A DNA stretch of 50,033 nucleotides, from the NCBI GenBank assembly GCA_003551625.1, contig PUNC01000175.1:1-50033 (forward strand), written 5' to 3'. This document shows positions 1-7,695 of this stretch, piece after piece. This DNA comes from PVC group bacterium (GTDB lineage Bacteria > Auribacterota > Erginobacteria > Erginobacterales > PUNC01). How positions within the stretch are numbered: position 1 is the stretch's first letter; the number at the start of each line of letters is the position of its first letter. The translations under genes were made by a program, and so were the position numbers. The notes beneath the pieces were generated by a model, which did not search any database, was not told the origin of the DNA, and saw only the letters and a program-made list of their open reading frames with translations.

Positions 1-390
1 GGCGGGAGGAGGTGTTTTCAAACTCTCGGACCGGTCGGACGGGTCGGAAGGTTTTATGGGAAGGGTTTGCCGGCAGTCCGGGAAAACCGAACAACCCCAG
101 AACTCCCTGCCCTCTCCCGGGCCGCTCCGCGACGAGCGCCGCTTCATCGGCTTTCCGCACGACGGGCAGTCCGGCGCTTCCGGCAATGGGGGTTTCGATG
201 GAAGCGCGGCGGGAGGAGGTGTTTTAAAACTCTCGGACCGGTCGGACGGGTCGGAAGGTTTTATGGGAAGGGTTTGCCGGCAGTCCGGGAAGGCCGAACA
301 GCCCCAGAACTCCCTGCCCTCTCCCGGGCCGCTCCGCGACAAGCGCCGCTTCATCGGCTTGCCGCACGACGGACAGTCCGGCGCGGCGGC
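1..390. repeat. Tandem 207-bp duplication inside the zinc-finger gene
   Basis: Bases 1-~183 and 208-~390 are almost identical at an offset of exactly 207 bp (69 codons), so each copy encodes one finger plus linker in frame. Differences are few: finger 2 has a Ser where finger 1 has Leu after MKRR, and Val where finger 1 has Ala after GCS. This points to recent in-frame duplication. More copies may lie left of the window. Confidence 0.9.
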
Positions 391-495
391 GTCAGCCCCA
401 GCTCCGGCAGAGGCTGGCCTGCTACGGCTTCTCCGGCGGTAGAGGTTTTCACTGAAACCGCCGTGCGGCAGAAGGGGGCCGTTGTCTTCGTTCAT
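1..495 (-). CDS. Tandem topoisomerase-type C4 zinc-finger protein, 3' end cut by window edge
   Basis: This gene is absent from the ORF track because it runs off the left edge; I translated it by hand. It opens at an ATG (495-493) preceded by AAGGAG and stays open for 165 codons to base 1. Residues 1-40 are low complexity. Two near-identical units of 69 residues follow, each with CPSCGKPMKRR, then EFWGCS and FPDCRQT. This CxxC...C...C pattern with FWGC is that of the C4 zinc finger at the C-terminus of bacterial topoisomerase I (zf-C4_Topoisom), which binds single-stranded DNA or RNA. A Pro/Ser/Asp-rich linker (PSDPSDRSES) ends each unit. No topoisomerase catalytic domain precedes the fingers, so this is a stand-alone finger protein or one with a C-terminal partner domain outside the window. 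Specific function unknown. Confidence 0.85.
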   Translation of the reverse strand, partial: MNEDNGPLLPHGGFSENLYRRRSRSRPASAGAGADAAAPDCPSCGKPMKRRLSRSGPGEGREFWGCSAFPDCRQTLPIKPSDPSDRSESFKTPPPAALPSKPPLPEAPDCPSCGKPMKRRSSRSGPGEGREFWGCSVFPDCRQTLPIKPSDPSDRSESLKTPPPA

Positions 496-505
496 AGCAA
501 CTCCT

Positions 506-525
506 TCGGAAAACCGGTTTTCCGA
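506..525. promoter_or_regulatory. 20-bp perfect palindrome just upstream of the zinc-finger gene RBS
   Basis: TCGGAAAACCGGTTTTCCGA reads the same on both strands and adjoins the Shine-Dalgarno sequence of the minus-strand gene. It could be an operator or a translation-controlling hairpin. No U-tract follows, so it is not a typical terminator. Confidence 0.45.
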
Positions 526-533
526 TTGATCGG

Positions 534-586
534 GTTTTCAAACTCTCGGACCGGTCGGACGGGTCGGACCGGTCAGAGGGTTTTAT
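534..586. repeat. Extra untranslated copy of the linker repeat (CGGACCGGTCGGACGGGTC)
   Basis: The 44-bp linker-coding word at 14-57 and 221-264 (GTTTT, then AAACTCTCGGACC, then GGTCGGACGGGTCGGA, then GGTTTTAT) occurs a third time here, upstream of the zinc-finger ATG, with a short internal expansion (CCGGTCA). Here it is in the presumed 5' leader of the minus-strand gene. The same DNA word is therefore coding twice and non-coding once. Confidence 0.85.
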
Positions 587-626
587 CTTTCAATCCCGAA
601 ACAGCTTTTCACAAATTTTCAGGTTT

Positions 627-641
627 GATATTTTACCAGCC
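627..641 (-). promoter_or_regulatory. Candidate extended -10 promoter (TGGTAAAAT) for the zinc-finger gene
   Basis: The minus strand reads GGCTGGTAAAATATC, which contains TG-N-TAAAAT, an extended -10 form. The identical 15-mer recurs upstream of the ppiC-like gene (15313-15327), also in promoter orientation. No good -35 is visible. On the plus strand TTTACCAG (632-639) and CTGGTAAA (652-659) form an inverted pair around it, as an operator might. Confidence 0.35.
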
Positions 642-770
642 CCCCCATTTTCTGGTAAAGGTTTTTCCCCGACCATCGTCCGCCAATTTTCTAAAGCTAT
701 TCGCAACGGTCTCTGTTATCTTTGTTGCCTTGAGAACGAAATCACCGGAAAAGTCGCGGCTATTTTACTA

Positions 771-1316
771 ATGAAAACCTTCAAACCGGTCATACTCGCG
801 GCCCTGACCGCCCTGGCGGCGGGCTTCTTTCCGGCCGCGGCTGAAGCCGTCGAGCACGACCTGATCTTCGGCGGATACGTCCTGACCATAAAAAACCATT
901 CCACCCGGGGCGCCCTGCTAACCTATCGCCTCTGGCTCACTCCGCCGGCCGGCGGCCCGGACCGGTTCACCCCGCTCTACCCCCGGCCTTTCACCTGGGG
1001 ATTTGAGGTCAAGGGGGGTAAACTCAACCATCCCGAGGAAGCCTGGGAGGCCGTGCTGGCGCTGAAATTGAAATACGAACTGGAGTTCCTGCCGGGAACC
1101 GGGTTCTTCGCCACGCTGGGGGGCGGCGGCTCCTACTCCGAGGCCGACTATCACGCCGTCCCCACCAACTACAGTTTCGTCGGGCGGGTGGGCCTGGGCT
1201 GGCGGCTGGACCATTTCCTGGTCCAGACCGTCTTCGAGCACCGGAGCAACGGCGGCATCCGCAAACCCAACCGGGGCGTGGACCTGCTCGAAGTCGGCGC
1301 GGGATTCCGGTTTTAG
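771..1316 (+). CDS. PagL-like lipid A 3-O-deacylase (acyloxyacyl hydrolase family)
   Basis: A 181-residue outer-membrane beta-barrel protein with a signal peptide (about residues 1-26, ending AAAEA). The C-terminus carries the PagL signature: EHRSNGGIRKPNRG followed by a barrel strand ending in Phe. In Pseudomonas PagL the catalytic triad is His-Ser-Glu; His157 and Ser159 here match the H-x-S part, and acidic residues Asp171/Glu174 follow. The family removes the 3-hydroxyacyl chain at position 3 of lipid A, which modulates the LPS surface. Length and alternating hydrophobic strands fit a small barrel. No strong Shine-Dalgarno precedes the ATG. It is co-directional with the Nudix gene 37 bp downstream. 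Annotation as PagL family is firm; substrate is inferred. Confidence 0.75.
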   Translation: MKTFKPVILAALTALAAGFFPAAAEAVEHDLIFGGYVLTIKNHSTRGALLTYRLWLTPPAGGPDRFTPLYPRPFTWGFEVKGGKLNHPEEAWEAVLALKLKYELEFLPGTGFFATLGGGGSYSEADYHAVPTNYSFVGRVGLGWRLDHFLVQTVFEHRSNGGIRKPNRGVDLLEVGAGFRF

Positions 1317-1353
1317 GCCGGATTATTCAAAAGAAACCAAATTCTAATCCGCG

Positions 1354-1896
1354 ATGAAAGAGAAGAAACGGCAATCGCCGGCCAAGGGGCGGATCGTCTA
1401 CCGGGGACCGTTTTTTGTCCTCCGGGAACTCCCCGGAACCGTCAGCGGCGAAAAGACGAAAAAGTGGATCGTCCTGGAGCATCCCGGCGCGGCGGCGGCG
1501 GTGCCCGTCCTTCCCGGAGGGAAAATCGTCCTGGTCCGGCAGTATCGCCCGGCGATCGGGAAGCGGACCCTGGAGATCCCGGCCGGCAAGCTCGAACCCG
1601 GCGAGTCGGCCGAAAGCTGTCTGCAACGGGAACTGGCCGAGGAGATCGGCCGCCGGGCCGGCCGGCTTGAACACCTGGCAAGTTTTCATCCCTCTTTCGG
1701 AATCAGCGACGAGATCATTCATGTCTTCCTGGCCTCGGGACTGACCGAAGCCAAAGCGGAGACCGGTGACGAAAGCCGGATCGAGACCGTGATCCTGCCG
1801 CTTCCCAAAATCGAACGACTGATCGCCGCGGGCGAGATCACCGACGCCAAGACCATCATCGGCGTCGCCGCCGCCCGAGCCCGTTTGAAAGACTGA
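1354..1896 (+). CDS. Nudix hydrolase, ADP-ribose pyrophosphatase type
   Basis: A 180-residue Nudix protein. The Nudix box GX5EX7REXXEEXG is complete at residues 78-99 (GKLEPGE...RELAEEIG), supplying the Mg2+-binding glutamates. The preceding VRQYRPAIGKRTLEIPAG segment is characteristic of the ADP-ribose/nucleoside-diphosphate-sugar pyrophosphatase branch (NudF/YqkG type), which hydrolyses ADP-ribose to AMP and ribose 5-phosphate. Cytosolic, no signal peptide. The start ATG has only a weak Shine-Dalgarno. It stands alone between the PagL-like gene and a downstream gene with its own promoter. Exact substrate cannot be told from sequence. Confidence 0.85.
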   Translation: MKEKKRQSPAKGRIVYRGPFFVLRELPGTVSGEKTKKWIVLEHPGAAAAVPVLPGGKIVLVRQYRPAIGKRTLEIPAGKLEPGESAESCLQRELAEEIGRRAGRLEHLASFHPSFGISDEIIHVFLASGLTEAKAETGDESRIETVILPLPKIERLIAAGEITDAKTIIGVAAARARLKD

Positions 1897-1908
1897 ACCG
1901 CCGCGGAA

Positions 1909-1937
1909 TTGACAAGCGCGAAAAAAGCTGAGATAAT
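1909..1937 (+). promoter_or_regulatory. Near-consensus sigma70 promoter, TTGACA-N17-GATAAT
   Basis: TTGACA (1909-1914) and GATAAT (1932-1937) are separated by exactly 17 bp. Predicted transcription starts near 1944, about 38 nt before the ATG of the beta-CASP gene. This anchors that gene's start, including its signal peptide. Confidence 0.8.
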
Positions 1938-1981
1938 AAGAAGGATTCCGAATATCTATTCCGCCTCGAAAAGAAACGCGT

Positions 1982-3442
1982 ATGATAAAAATCCTGACAA
2001 TAACGTTGATCGCGACTTTGATCCTGCCGGCCCTGTTCGCGCCGGGGGCCGAAGAGACGTCCGAACCCTATCTCAAGTTCTCCGGCGCCACCGGCACCAT
2101 CTTCGGATCGACCACGCTGCTCAACACCGGAACCGCCAAGTATTTATTGGATTGCGGGATTTTCCAGGATGAGGGGTTGATGGACGAAGACGAGATCAGG
2201 AAACACAACGAGTTCTTCCCCTTCGATCCCCGCGAACTCGACGCGGTCCTGATCACCCACGCCCACGCCGATCACATCGGCCGCGTTCCCTATCTCTACA
2301 AGCTCGGTTACAGCGGCAAGGTTTACCTCACCAGAGCTTCCGCCGAGCTGGCCCGCGAGATGCTCAACCTTTACCTACGGATAGCGGAGTGGAGCGGCGA
2401 GACCCCGCTCTACCGGCAGGCCGACATCGACAACGCCCTGCGGAATATGGTCCCCTGCGACTACCACCGGCCCTACTCGCTTCCCGGCGGGGCGGAGGTG
2501 ACTTTCCTGGAAGCCAGCCATATTCTCGGCTCGGCCATGATTAAGGTTCAATTCCCGGTCGAAGACGATACCTACAGCGTGGTCTGGACGGGCGACTTCG
2601 GACCGCCCCACTCCCCCTATCTTCGTCCCCACGACATCATCGCGGAGGCGGACTTCGTGATTATGGAGTCGACTTACGGAGATCGCGTCCATTCCGACCA
2701 GGCCGAAGACCTGCAGGACTTCCGCGACATCGTCAACTCCACGATCAACCGGGGCGGAGTGGTTATGATCCCGGCCTACGTCCTGGACCGGACGCAGAAG
2801 ATCCTTTACTACCTGGGACAGTTTACCCGCCAGGGCCTCTTCGACCGGCCTTTCCGGGTATACGTGGACAGCAGAATAGCGAACGATCTGACCGCGATCT
2901 ACCGCCGCCATCTTCACCTCTATAACGACGAAACGCAGGAAGCGGCCCGCCTGGGCGAGCCGCCTTTTTCATTTCCCGCCCTCTGGATGGGCCGACCGCC
3001 GGACGAGATCGATGGGCCGGCGGTTATCATCGCCCCCGGCGGGATGGCCGACGTGGGCTCGATTCAGAAGCATCTCGCCCGTCATCTCTCCAATCCCAAC
3101 AACACCGTCCTCTTCGTGGGCTTTCAGGCCGAAAACACGGTCGGCCGGAAGATCCTGGACGGGGAGCCCATAATTCAACTGGAGGATTCGACGGCCACTG
3201 TGCGGGCAAGGAGCCGCTACCTGAGCAGTTTCTCCGGCCACGCCGACTACAAGCAGATGACCGCCTGGCTGAAAAACTTCAAGAGGATCGGCCGGATTTT
3301 CCTGATTCACGGCCAGCCGGAATCAACGGCGCATTTCGCCGCCCATATCGAAGAGAATACCCCTTTCACCACCCACGTTCCCGAATACCTGGAGAAGGTT
3401 ACGCTGACCCCGACCCTGGCGGGCCGGGCATCCGTCGAGTGA
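1982..3442 (+). CDS. Metallo-beta-lactamase/beta-CASP hydrolase with N-terminal signal peptide
   Basis: A 486-residue protein of the beta-CASP branch (CPSF73/RNase J/YsxC-like nucleases). The zinc motif HAHADH lies at residues 93-98. Further family motifs follow in order: EASHILGSA, TGDFG, ESTYGD, the beta-CASP domain, and C-terminal SGHADY and HGQP. Family members cleave RNA or DNA phosphodiesters using two zinc ions. Unusually, about 22 extra residues precede the normal family start, forming a basic-hydrophobic leader (MIKIL...PALFAPGA) that looks like a signal peptide. The start is supported by the promoter 38 nt upstream of it and by the hydrophobic codons being continuous with the domain. 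If exported, it would act in the periplasm or outside. A rho-independent terminator follows. Confidence 0.85.
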   Translation: MIKILTITLIATLILPALFAPGAEETSEPYLKFSGATGTIFGSTTLLNTGTAKYLLDCGIFQDEGLMDEDEIRKHNEFFPFDPRELDAVLITHAHADHIGRVPYLYKLGYSGKVYLTRASAELAREMLNLYLRIAEWSGETPLYRQADIDNALRNMVPCDYHRPYSLPGGAEVTFLEASHILGSAMIKVQFPVEDDTYSVVWTGDFGPPHSPYLRPHDIIAEADFVIMESTYGDRVHSDQAEDLQDFRDIVNSTINRGGVVMIPAYVLDRTQKILYYLGQFTRQGLFDRPFRVYVDSRIANDLTAIYRRHLHLYNDETQEAARLGEPPFSFPALWMGRPPDEIDGPAVIIAPGGMADVGSIQKHLARHLSNPNNTVLFVGFQAENTVGRKILDGEPIIQLEDSTATVRARSRYLSSFSGHADYKQMTAWLKNFKRIGRIFLIHGQPESTAHFAAHIEENTPFTTHVPEYLEKVTLTPTLAGRASVE

Positions 3443-3474
3443 TCCTTTCTTCACATCGGAAGCCAACTGCTCCG

Positions 3475-3502
3475 AACCCGCCCGGCGAGGGCGGGTTTTT
3501 TT
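3475..3502 (+). terminator. Rho-independent terminator after the beta-CASP gene
   Basis: A perfect 9-bp stem (AACCCGCCC / GGGCGGGTT) with a 5-nt loop is followed by a run of T on the plus strand. It separates the beta-CASP gene from the promoter of the next operon. Confidence 0.85.
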
Positions 3503-3504
3503 AA

Positions 3505-3534
3505 TTGAAAAACCTCCGGGCGGGCGGCTAAAAT
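3505..3534 (+). promoter_or_regulatory. Sigma70 promoter, TTGAAA-N18-TAAAAT, of the Mla operon
   Basis: TTGAAA (3505-3510) and TAAAAT (3529-3534) are 18 bp apart, just after the terminator and about 42 bp before the first gene of the block. It could drive everything from 3577 to 8300. Confidence 0.6.
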
Positions 3535-3576
3535 AAGTTTTCAGCGTGTCAACAGCCGAAACCTCCGGCGGCGGCC

Positions 3577-3966
3577 TTGAATTACTTTTCAATCTTAAGC
3601 ATTGTTTTGGGGGTGGCCCTGCTGGCGCAGTGGCCGCTCTTTCGTTTCGGCTTCAAGCCGGGCGCCGGCGGGAAGATCGGGTCAAGGACCGGCCGGGCCG
3701 GATACTGTCTGCTGGGGCCGGCGTTCACGCTGCTGGTGGGGATAACCTGGCACCGGCATTTCACGCTCGGCGTGGAGCATTCCCTCCTGGCCACGGTCCT
3801 GTTGACCCTGCTTTATTTCAAGAGCGTCTGGACGCTCTTCAGTTACGATAAATTCCGGCAATGGCTTCAATACCGGGCGGCGCGGCGGTGGTTCTTTCGC
3901 GCCGGGGACTTGAACGCGGTTCTGATCGGACTCCTGTTCCTTTTTCTGGGACTGGCGATCTACTGA
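3577..3966 (+). CDS. Small polytopic membrane protein, unknown function
   Basis: A 129-residue protein starting at TTG, with about four hydrophobic segments (residues ~2-20, ~46-60, ~68-86 and ~110-129). Two charged loops separate them (FGFKPGAGGKIGSRTGR and SYDKFRQWLQYRAARRWF). I do not recognise a family motif. It lies first in the block before the deoxyhypusine-synthase-like gene, 22 bp away, with a promoter upstream and no terminator between, so co-transcription with that gene is likely. The overlapping frame starting at 3546 (101 residues) is arginine-rich and looks like a shadow. The start could also be a later codon. Confidence 0.6.
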   Translation: MNYFSILSIVLGVALLAQWPLFRFGFKPGAGGKIGSRTGRAGYCLLGPAFTLLVGITWHRHFTLGVEHSLLATVLLTLLYFKSVWTLFSYDKFRQWLQYRAARRWFFRAGDLNAVLIGLLFLFLGLAIY

Positions 3967-3988
3967 ATCTTAAGCAAGGGAGAGAATA

Positions 3989-5038
3989 ATGGATTTAAAG
4001 AAGGTTAAAGCCCTGTCGATATCCAAACCCAAAACCGTCTCGGAACTGGTCAGCGAAATGGCCGCCACCGGTTACCAGGGGAGAAGGCTGGCGGAGGCGG
4101 TTGAGGTCTGGAAGAGAATGATCGAAGACCCCGAGACCACCATTCTTTTGGGCTACGCCGGATCCCTCTCCACCGCCGGCCAGTGGAAACTGATATCGTG
4201 GCTGATCGAAAACCGCTTCATCGACGTCCTGGTCGCCACCGGAGCGAACCTTTCCGAGGACCTGGTGGAGGCGATGGGGCGAAGTTACTATCAGGGTTCT
4301 CACCTGGCGGACAACGCCCGGCTCTTCAAAGACGGTCTCAACCGCTATTACGACATCTACGGCCGGGAGGACGACTACCTGGAGATGACCGAACTGATCG
4401 CCGATTTTTACCTCACGCTGGACAAAGACGGGATCTACTCGTCCCGGGAGATCTTCTACCGTTTCGGCCGGTGGCTGGAGGAGAAAAAAGTCGACGGCAT
4501 CGTCACCGCCGCCGCCCGCAACCGCGTTCCCATCTACTGCCCGGCCATCGCCGACAGCCCCTACGGCGACGCCGCCCTGATCTCCCACCGCAAGGGCGTG
4601 TTGCCGAAAATCGACGGAATCAAAGACTACGTGGAGTTTATGCGGCTGGGGGAAAAGGTGAAAACCACCGGGGTGATCTACATCGGCGGGGGGGTTCCCA
4701 AAGATTTCATCCAACTGCTCGCCGCCACCTCCGATCTCCTCTATGACGACCTGCGCGTCCCCAACCGGGAGGGGCGACAGCAGCGTTCCGGGACCGACGA
4801 ATCGTACTACCCCCACCGCTACGCGATTCAGGTGACGACGGACTCCCCCCAGTGGGGGGGGTTGTCCGGCTGCACTTTCGAGGAGGCCGTCTCCTGGGGG
4901 AAGGAGGATCCCGCCGGAGATCTGGTGCAGTGCTACTGCGACGCCACCATCGCGCTGCCCCTGATCGTCCACGCGCTGGCCGAGCGGGTCTCGTCTCCCC
5001 GGCGAGGAACCGACTTCTCCGAGATCTTCTCCGGCTGA
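3989..5038 (+). CDS. Deoxyhypusine synthase family protein
   Basis: A 349-residue member of the deoxyhypusine synthase family (PF01916). It keeps the NAD-binding Rossmann pattern (LLGYAGSLSTAG, ATGANLSEDL, YIGGGVPK) and the EAVSWGK motif with Lys305, the residue that forms the enamine/imine with spermidine in human DHS. Bacteria lack the eukaryotic eIF5A substrate. Characterised bacterial relatives act on polyamines (homospermidine synthase) or related amines, so a polyamine role is likely but unproven. The start has GGGAGAG upstream. Its stop overlaps the mlaE ATG in TGATG, so translation of the two is coupled. A polyamine-type enzyme inside a lipid-transport operon is unusual. Confidence 0.85.
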   Translation: MDLKKVKALSISKPKTVSELVSEMAATGYQGRRLAEAVEVWKRMIEDPETTILLGYAGSLSTAGQWKLISWLIENRFIDVLVATGANLSEDLVEAMGRSYYQGSHLADNARLFKDGLNRYYDIYGREDDYLEMTELIADFYLTLDKDGIYSSREIFYRFGRWLEEKKVDGIVTAAARNRVPIYCPAIADSPYGDAALISHRKGVLPKIDGIKDYVEFMRLGEKVKTTGVIYIGGGVPKDFIQLLAATSDLLYDDLRVPNREGRQQRSGTDESYYPHRYAIQVTTDSPQWGGLSGCTFEEAVSWGKEDPAGDLVQCYCDATIALPLIVHALAERVSSPRRGTDFSEIFSG

Positions 5039-6150
5039 TGACCAAAAAGACCGGGATCGATTCCGCCGGCGGCTCCGAACCCATAACCCTCCGGGGAACG
5101 CTCTCCCTTTCCGAAGGGCGCGAACTGCTCGAGACTGTAAAGGAAAGGATCCGGGCGGGGGCCAAAGAGATCCAAATCGATCTCGCCGGACTGGACGGAA
5201 TCGACAGCCCGGGCGCGGCAACGCTTATCCAGGCCTGGCGGCTGGCGCGGCAGAAAGGCGGCCGATTGAGATTGAGCGGGGCCCGGGGGAAAACGGCCGC
5301 CTTCCTGGAACTGATCCGGGAAAGCTTCCCGCCCCCCGCTCCGCCCCTCCGGCCTTCGAGAAACCCGCTGGCCGGACTGGGTGAAAAAGGACTCGTCGCG
5401 CTGGCGGAGATCCGGGCGGCGGGACGATTGGTGGTGGAAGCGGTTTACTGGTCCTTCATCGCCCCGCTGGAAGGGAGAGGCCTGCGCTGGAAAAGCCTGA
5501 TCGGCGAAATCGACGAGATGGGATTCAAGGCCATCGGGATCGTCGCCCTGATCAACTTTCTGCTGGGGGTGGTGGTGGCGATGCTTTCGGCCGCTCAGCT
5601 GCGGCTGTTCGGGGTCCAGATCCTGGTCGCCAGCCTGGTGGTAATCGGTTTCGCCCGGGAGCTGGCCGCCCTGATGACCGGAATCGTGGTCTCGGCCCGT
5701 TCCGGCGCGGCGATCACCGCGGAACTGGCCGCGATGACCGTATTCGAAGAGGTGGACGCCCTCAAGTCGATGGGTCAGAACGTCTCCCGGTTTTTGATCG
5801 CGCCCAAGTTCCTGGCCATCATCGTCTGCCTGCCGCTGCTGACCGCGATCGGTTTCGTCACCGGAGTGGCCGGGGGTTTCGCCCTGGGGATCTTCTCGCT
5901 GGGATTTACTTTCAACAGATGGTGGGAGCAGACCCTGGAGGCGGTCACCACCGGGGATCTCCTCCAGGGATTTATCAAGTCGCTGGTATTCGCGGTCATC
6001 ATCGTGGTCGTCGGCTGCCACCACGGCCTGCGGGTGAAAGGCGGGCCGCGGGCCATCGGACAGGCCACCACCCGCGCGGTGGTGCAGGACATCTTCCTGA
6101 TCATCGTGGCCGATCTGGTCTTCGCCAGTCTCTTTTATTTTCTCGCTTGA
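5038..6150 (+). CDS. mlaE: Mla-type ABC permease with N-terminal STAS domain (MlaB-MlaE fusion)
   Basis: I start this at the ATG overlapping the previous TGA, not at the upstream ORF-track start (4852), because that extra segment lies out of frame inside the DHS gene. The 370-residue product has a STAS domain (about residues 13-100; IDLAGLDGIDSPGAATLIQA) followed by the MlaE permease domain with about five to six membrane segments. The family motif region FARELAALMTGIVVSARSG and EVDALKSMG is clear. STAS-MlaE supplies in one chain what E. coli makes as MlaB and MlaE. It forms the inner-membrane core of a glycerophospholipid transporter between inner and outer membranes. Followed by mlaF at 13 bp. 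Confidence 0.9.
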   Translation: MTKKTGIDSAGGSEPITLRGTLSLSEGRELLETVKERIRAGAKEIQIDLAGLDGIDSPGAATLIQAWRLARQKGGRLRLSGARGKTAAFLELIRESFPPPAPPLRPSRNPLAGLGEKGLVALAEIRAAGRLVVEAVYWSFIAPLEGRGLRWKSLIGEIDEMGFKAIGIVALINFLLGVVVAMLSAAQLRLFGVQILVASLVVIGFARELAALMTGIVVSARSGAAITAELAAMTVFEEVDALKSMGQNVSRFLIAPKFLAIIVCLPLLTAIGFVTGVAGGFALGIFSLGFTFNRWWEQTLEAVTTGDLLQGFIKSLVFAVIIVVVGCHHGLRVKGGPRAIGQATTRAVVQDIFLIIVADLVFASLFYFLA

Positions 6151-6163
6151 AAAGATTTGGCCG

Positions 6164-6937
6164 GTGAATCTAAAATCAACAGCGGCCGTAAATACCGAAC
6201 CGGTGATCCGGGTAGCGGGTTTAAGCGCGGGTTACGGCGACCGGCAGGTCCTGGAGAACATCGGATTCGATATCTTCCCCGGAGAGATTCTGACCATCGT
6301 GGGAACCTCGGGCTGCGGCAAGACCACGCTGCTCAAAAACCTGATCGGCCTGGCCGCGCCGGCCAGAGGCTCGATCCGTTACTGGGGGCGGGAAATCACC
6401 GGCCTGGACGACGAGGCCCTCAACCGGCTGAGAAGAAAGATCGGGGTCAGTTTTCAGTCCAACGCGCTCTTCAATTCGATCAGCGTGGCGGAGAACGTGG
6501 CCCTGCCCTTGCGGGAAAGCCGGGCCGTCGATCAGGAGATCATCCCGGTAATCAGCCGGATGAAGCTGAGCCTGGTGGGGCTGGGCGATACCGCACACCT
6601 GATGCCCGACTCGCTCTCCGGCGGGATGAAGAAAAGGGTGGCCTTCGCCCGGGCGGTGGCCCTCGATCCGGAGATCGTCTTTTTTGACGAACCGTCCTCG
6701 GGACTGGACCCGGTGACCGCCGCCGGCCTGGATCGCTTGATCCGGCGGCTGCGCGATCTGCTGGAGATCACGGCGGTGGTGGTGACCCACGACCTGGCCT
6801 CGATCCGGGCCATCGCCGACCGGGTGCTGATGCTGGCCGAGGGGAGGATCGTCTTCCTCGGCGGTCTGGAGGAAGCCGACCGCTCGGCCGACCCGGTCGT
6901 GCGCGCTTTCTTCGACCGGGGGCGGGAAAGGAAATAA
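6164..6937 (+). CDS. mlaF: Mla-type ABC transporter ATPase
   Basis: A 257-residue ABC ATPase starting at GTG. Walker A is GTSGCGKTT (residues 47-55), the signature is LSGGMKKR, Walker B is IVFFDEP, followed by SSGLDP and the VTHD switch histidine. The GGMKKRVAFARA variant of the signature is typical of the MlaF/Mkl branch. It powers the MlaE permease to move phospholipids. It sits between mlaE and mlaD with short gaps (13 and 14 bp), so it belongs to one operon. Confidence 0.93.
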   Translation: MNLKSTAAVNTEPVIRVAGLSAGYGDRQVLENIGFDIFPGEILTIVGTSGCGKTTLLKNLIGLAAPARGSIRYWGREITGLDDEALNRLRRKIGVSFQSNALFNSISVAENVALPLRESRAVDQEIIPVISRMKLSLVGLGDTAHLMPDSLSGGMKKRVAFARAVALDPEIVFFDEPSSGLDPVTAAGLDRLIRRLRDLLEITAVVVTHDLASIRAIADRVLMLAEGRIVFLGGLEEADRSADPVVRAFFDRGRERK

Positions 6938-6951
6938 AGCGAAACCGGAGA

Positions 6952-7695
6952 ATGAGTACCAGAGCCCAGAATATAAAAGCCGGGGTTTTCATCGTCTGCG
7001 GATTGGCGGTGATCGCCGCCGTCTTCGCCGCGATGGCGCGCAAGCATCACCTTCCTCTCGATCCATACTATATTCTCTTCAAAGACAGCGTTCAGGGCCT
7101 GGAGAAGGAATCGGCCGTCCTCTACCAGGGGGTGGAGGTGGGGAAGGTTCTCGATATCAGCGTCACCGCCGAGAACCTGGTTCTGATTGAAGTGGGCATC
7201 GACCCCGACCGGCTGACCCCCCGCGAGGGAATCCACGCCACCTTAAGTTTTTCCAGCATCCTCCGCGGCCTCCAGATCAACCTGGGCGGCGGCGACCCCG
7301 CCTCCCCCCCCCTTCCCCGCCATTCCCATATCACCGCCCGGCCGTCGGTGATCCAGGACCTGGCCAAGGAACTGCCCGAGATATTGCTGGAGATCAGGAG
7401 CATTCTGGCTAAAATAGACGGTTCCCTGGAGGAGGTGGGGCGGACCCGGCTCAAAGAGATCGTCGAGGCCACCGATCGAGTGATGGAGACCACCCGCGAT
7501 TCCCTGGAAGAGCTTTCGATCTTCCTCCGCTCGGCCCGGGAATCGCTGGCCGTCACCGAACGCGAGATGGGCCGGACGATGGACGAAGTGGCCCAGACCC
7601 TGCGGCCCCTGCGCCGGACCCTGGAGACCGTCGCCGAGGACCCGTCGGTCCTCCTGCGGGGACCTTCCCGGCCGCGGGACGCCTACGTAAGATGA
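6952..7695 (+). CDS. mlaD: MCE-domain lipid-binding protein, MlaD-like
   Basis: A 247-residue MCE protein. Residues ~8-28 form an N-terminal membrane anchor (IKAGVFIVCGLAVIAAVF), then comes the MCE domain (GLEKESAVLYQGVEVGKV, about residues 48-120), then a long Glu/Arg-rich helical tail (about 125-240) likely to form coiled coil. MlaD hexamers carry lipid between MlaFE and periplasmic partners. The extended helical tail is longer than in E. coli MlaD and resembles MCE proteins that build a periplasmic tube. Its TGA overlaps the next ATG (ATGA). No mlaC homologue follows. Confidence 0.9.
   Translation: MSTRAQNIKAGVFIVCGLAVIAAVFAAMARKHHLPLDPYYILFKDSVQGLEKESAVLYQGVEVGKVLDISVTAENLVLIEVGIDPDRLTPREGIHATLSFSSILRGLQINLGGGDPASPPLPRHSHITARPSVIQDLAKELPEILLEIRSILAKIDGSLEEVGRTRLKEIVEATDRVMETTRDSLEELSIFLRSARESLAVTEREMGRTMDEVAQTLRPLRRTLETVAEDPSVLLRGPSRPRDAYVR

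Noticed and set aside
67-771. 234-residue plus-strand ORF (and ORFs 12-227, 56-442) at the left edge
   Set aside because: They are antisense to the zinc-finger gene, whose two copies give clean cysteine motifs and an RBS; the plus frames have no domain sense.
4852-5037. N-terminal extension of the mlaE ORF in the track
   Set aside because: Lies in a second frame within the DHS gene; the STAS domain begins properly after the ATG at 5038.
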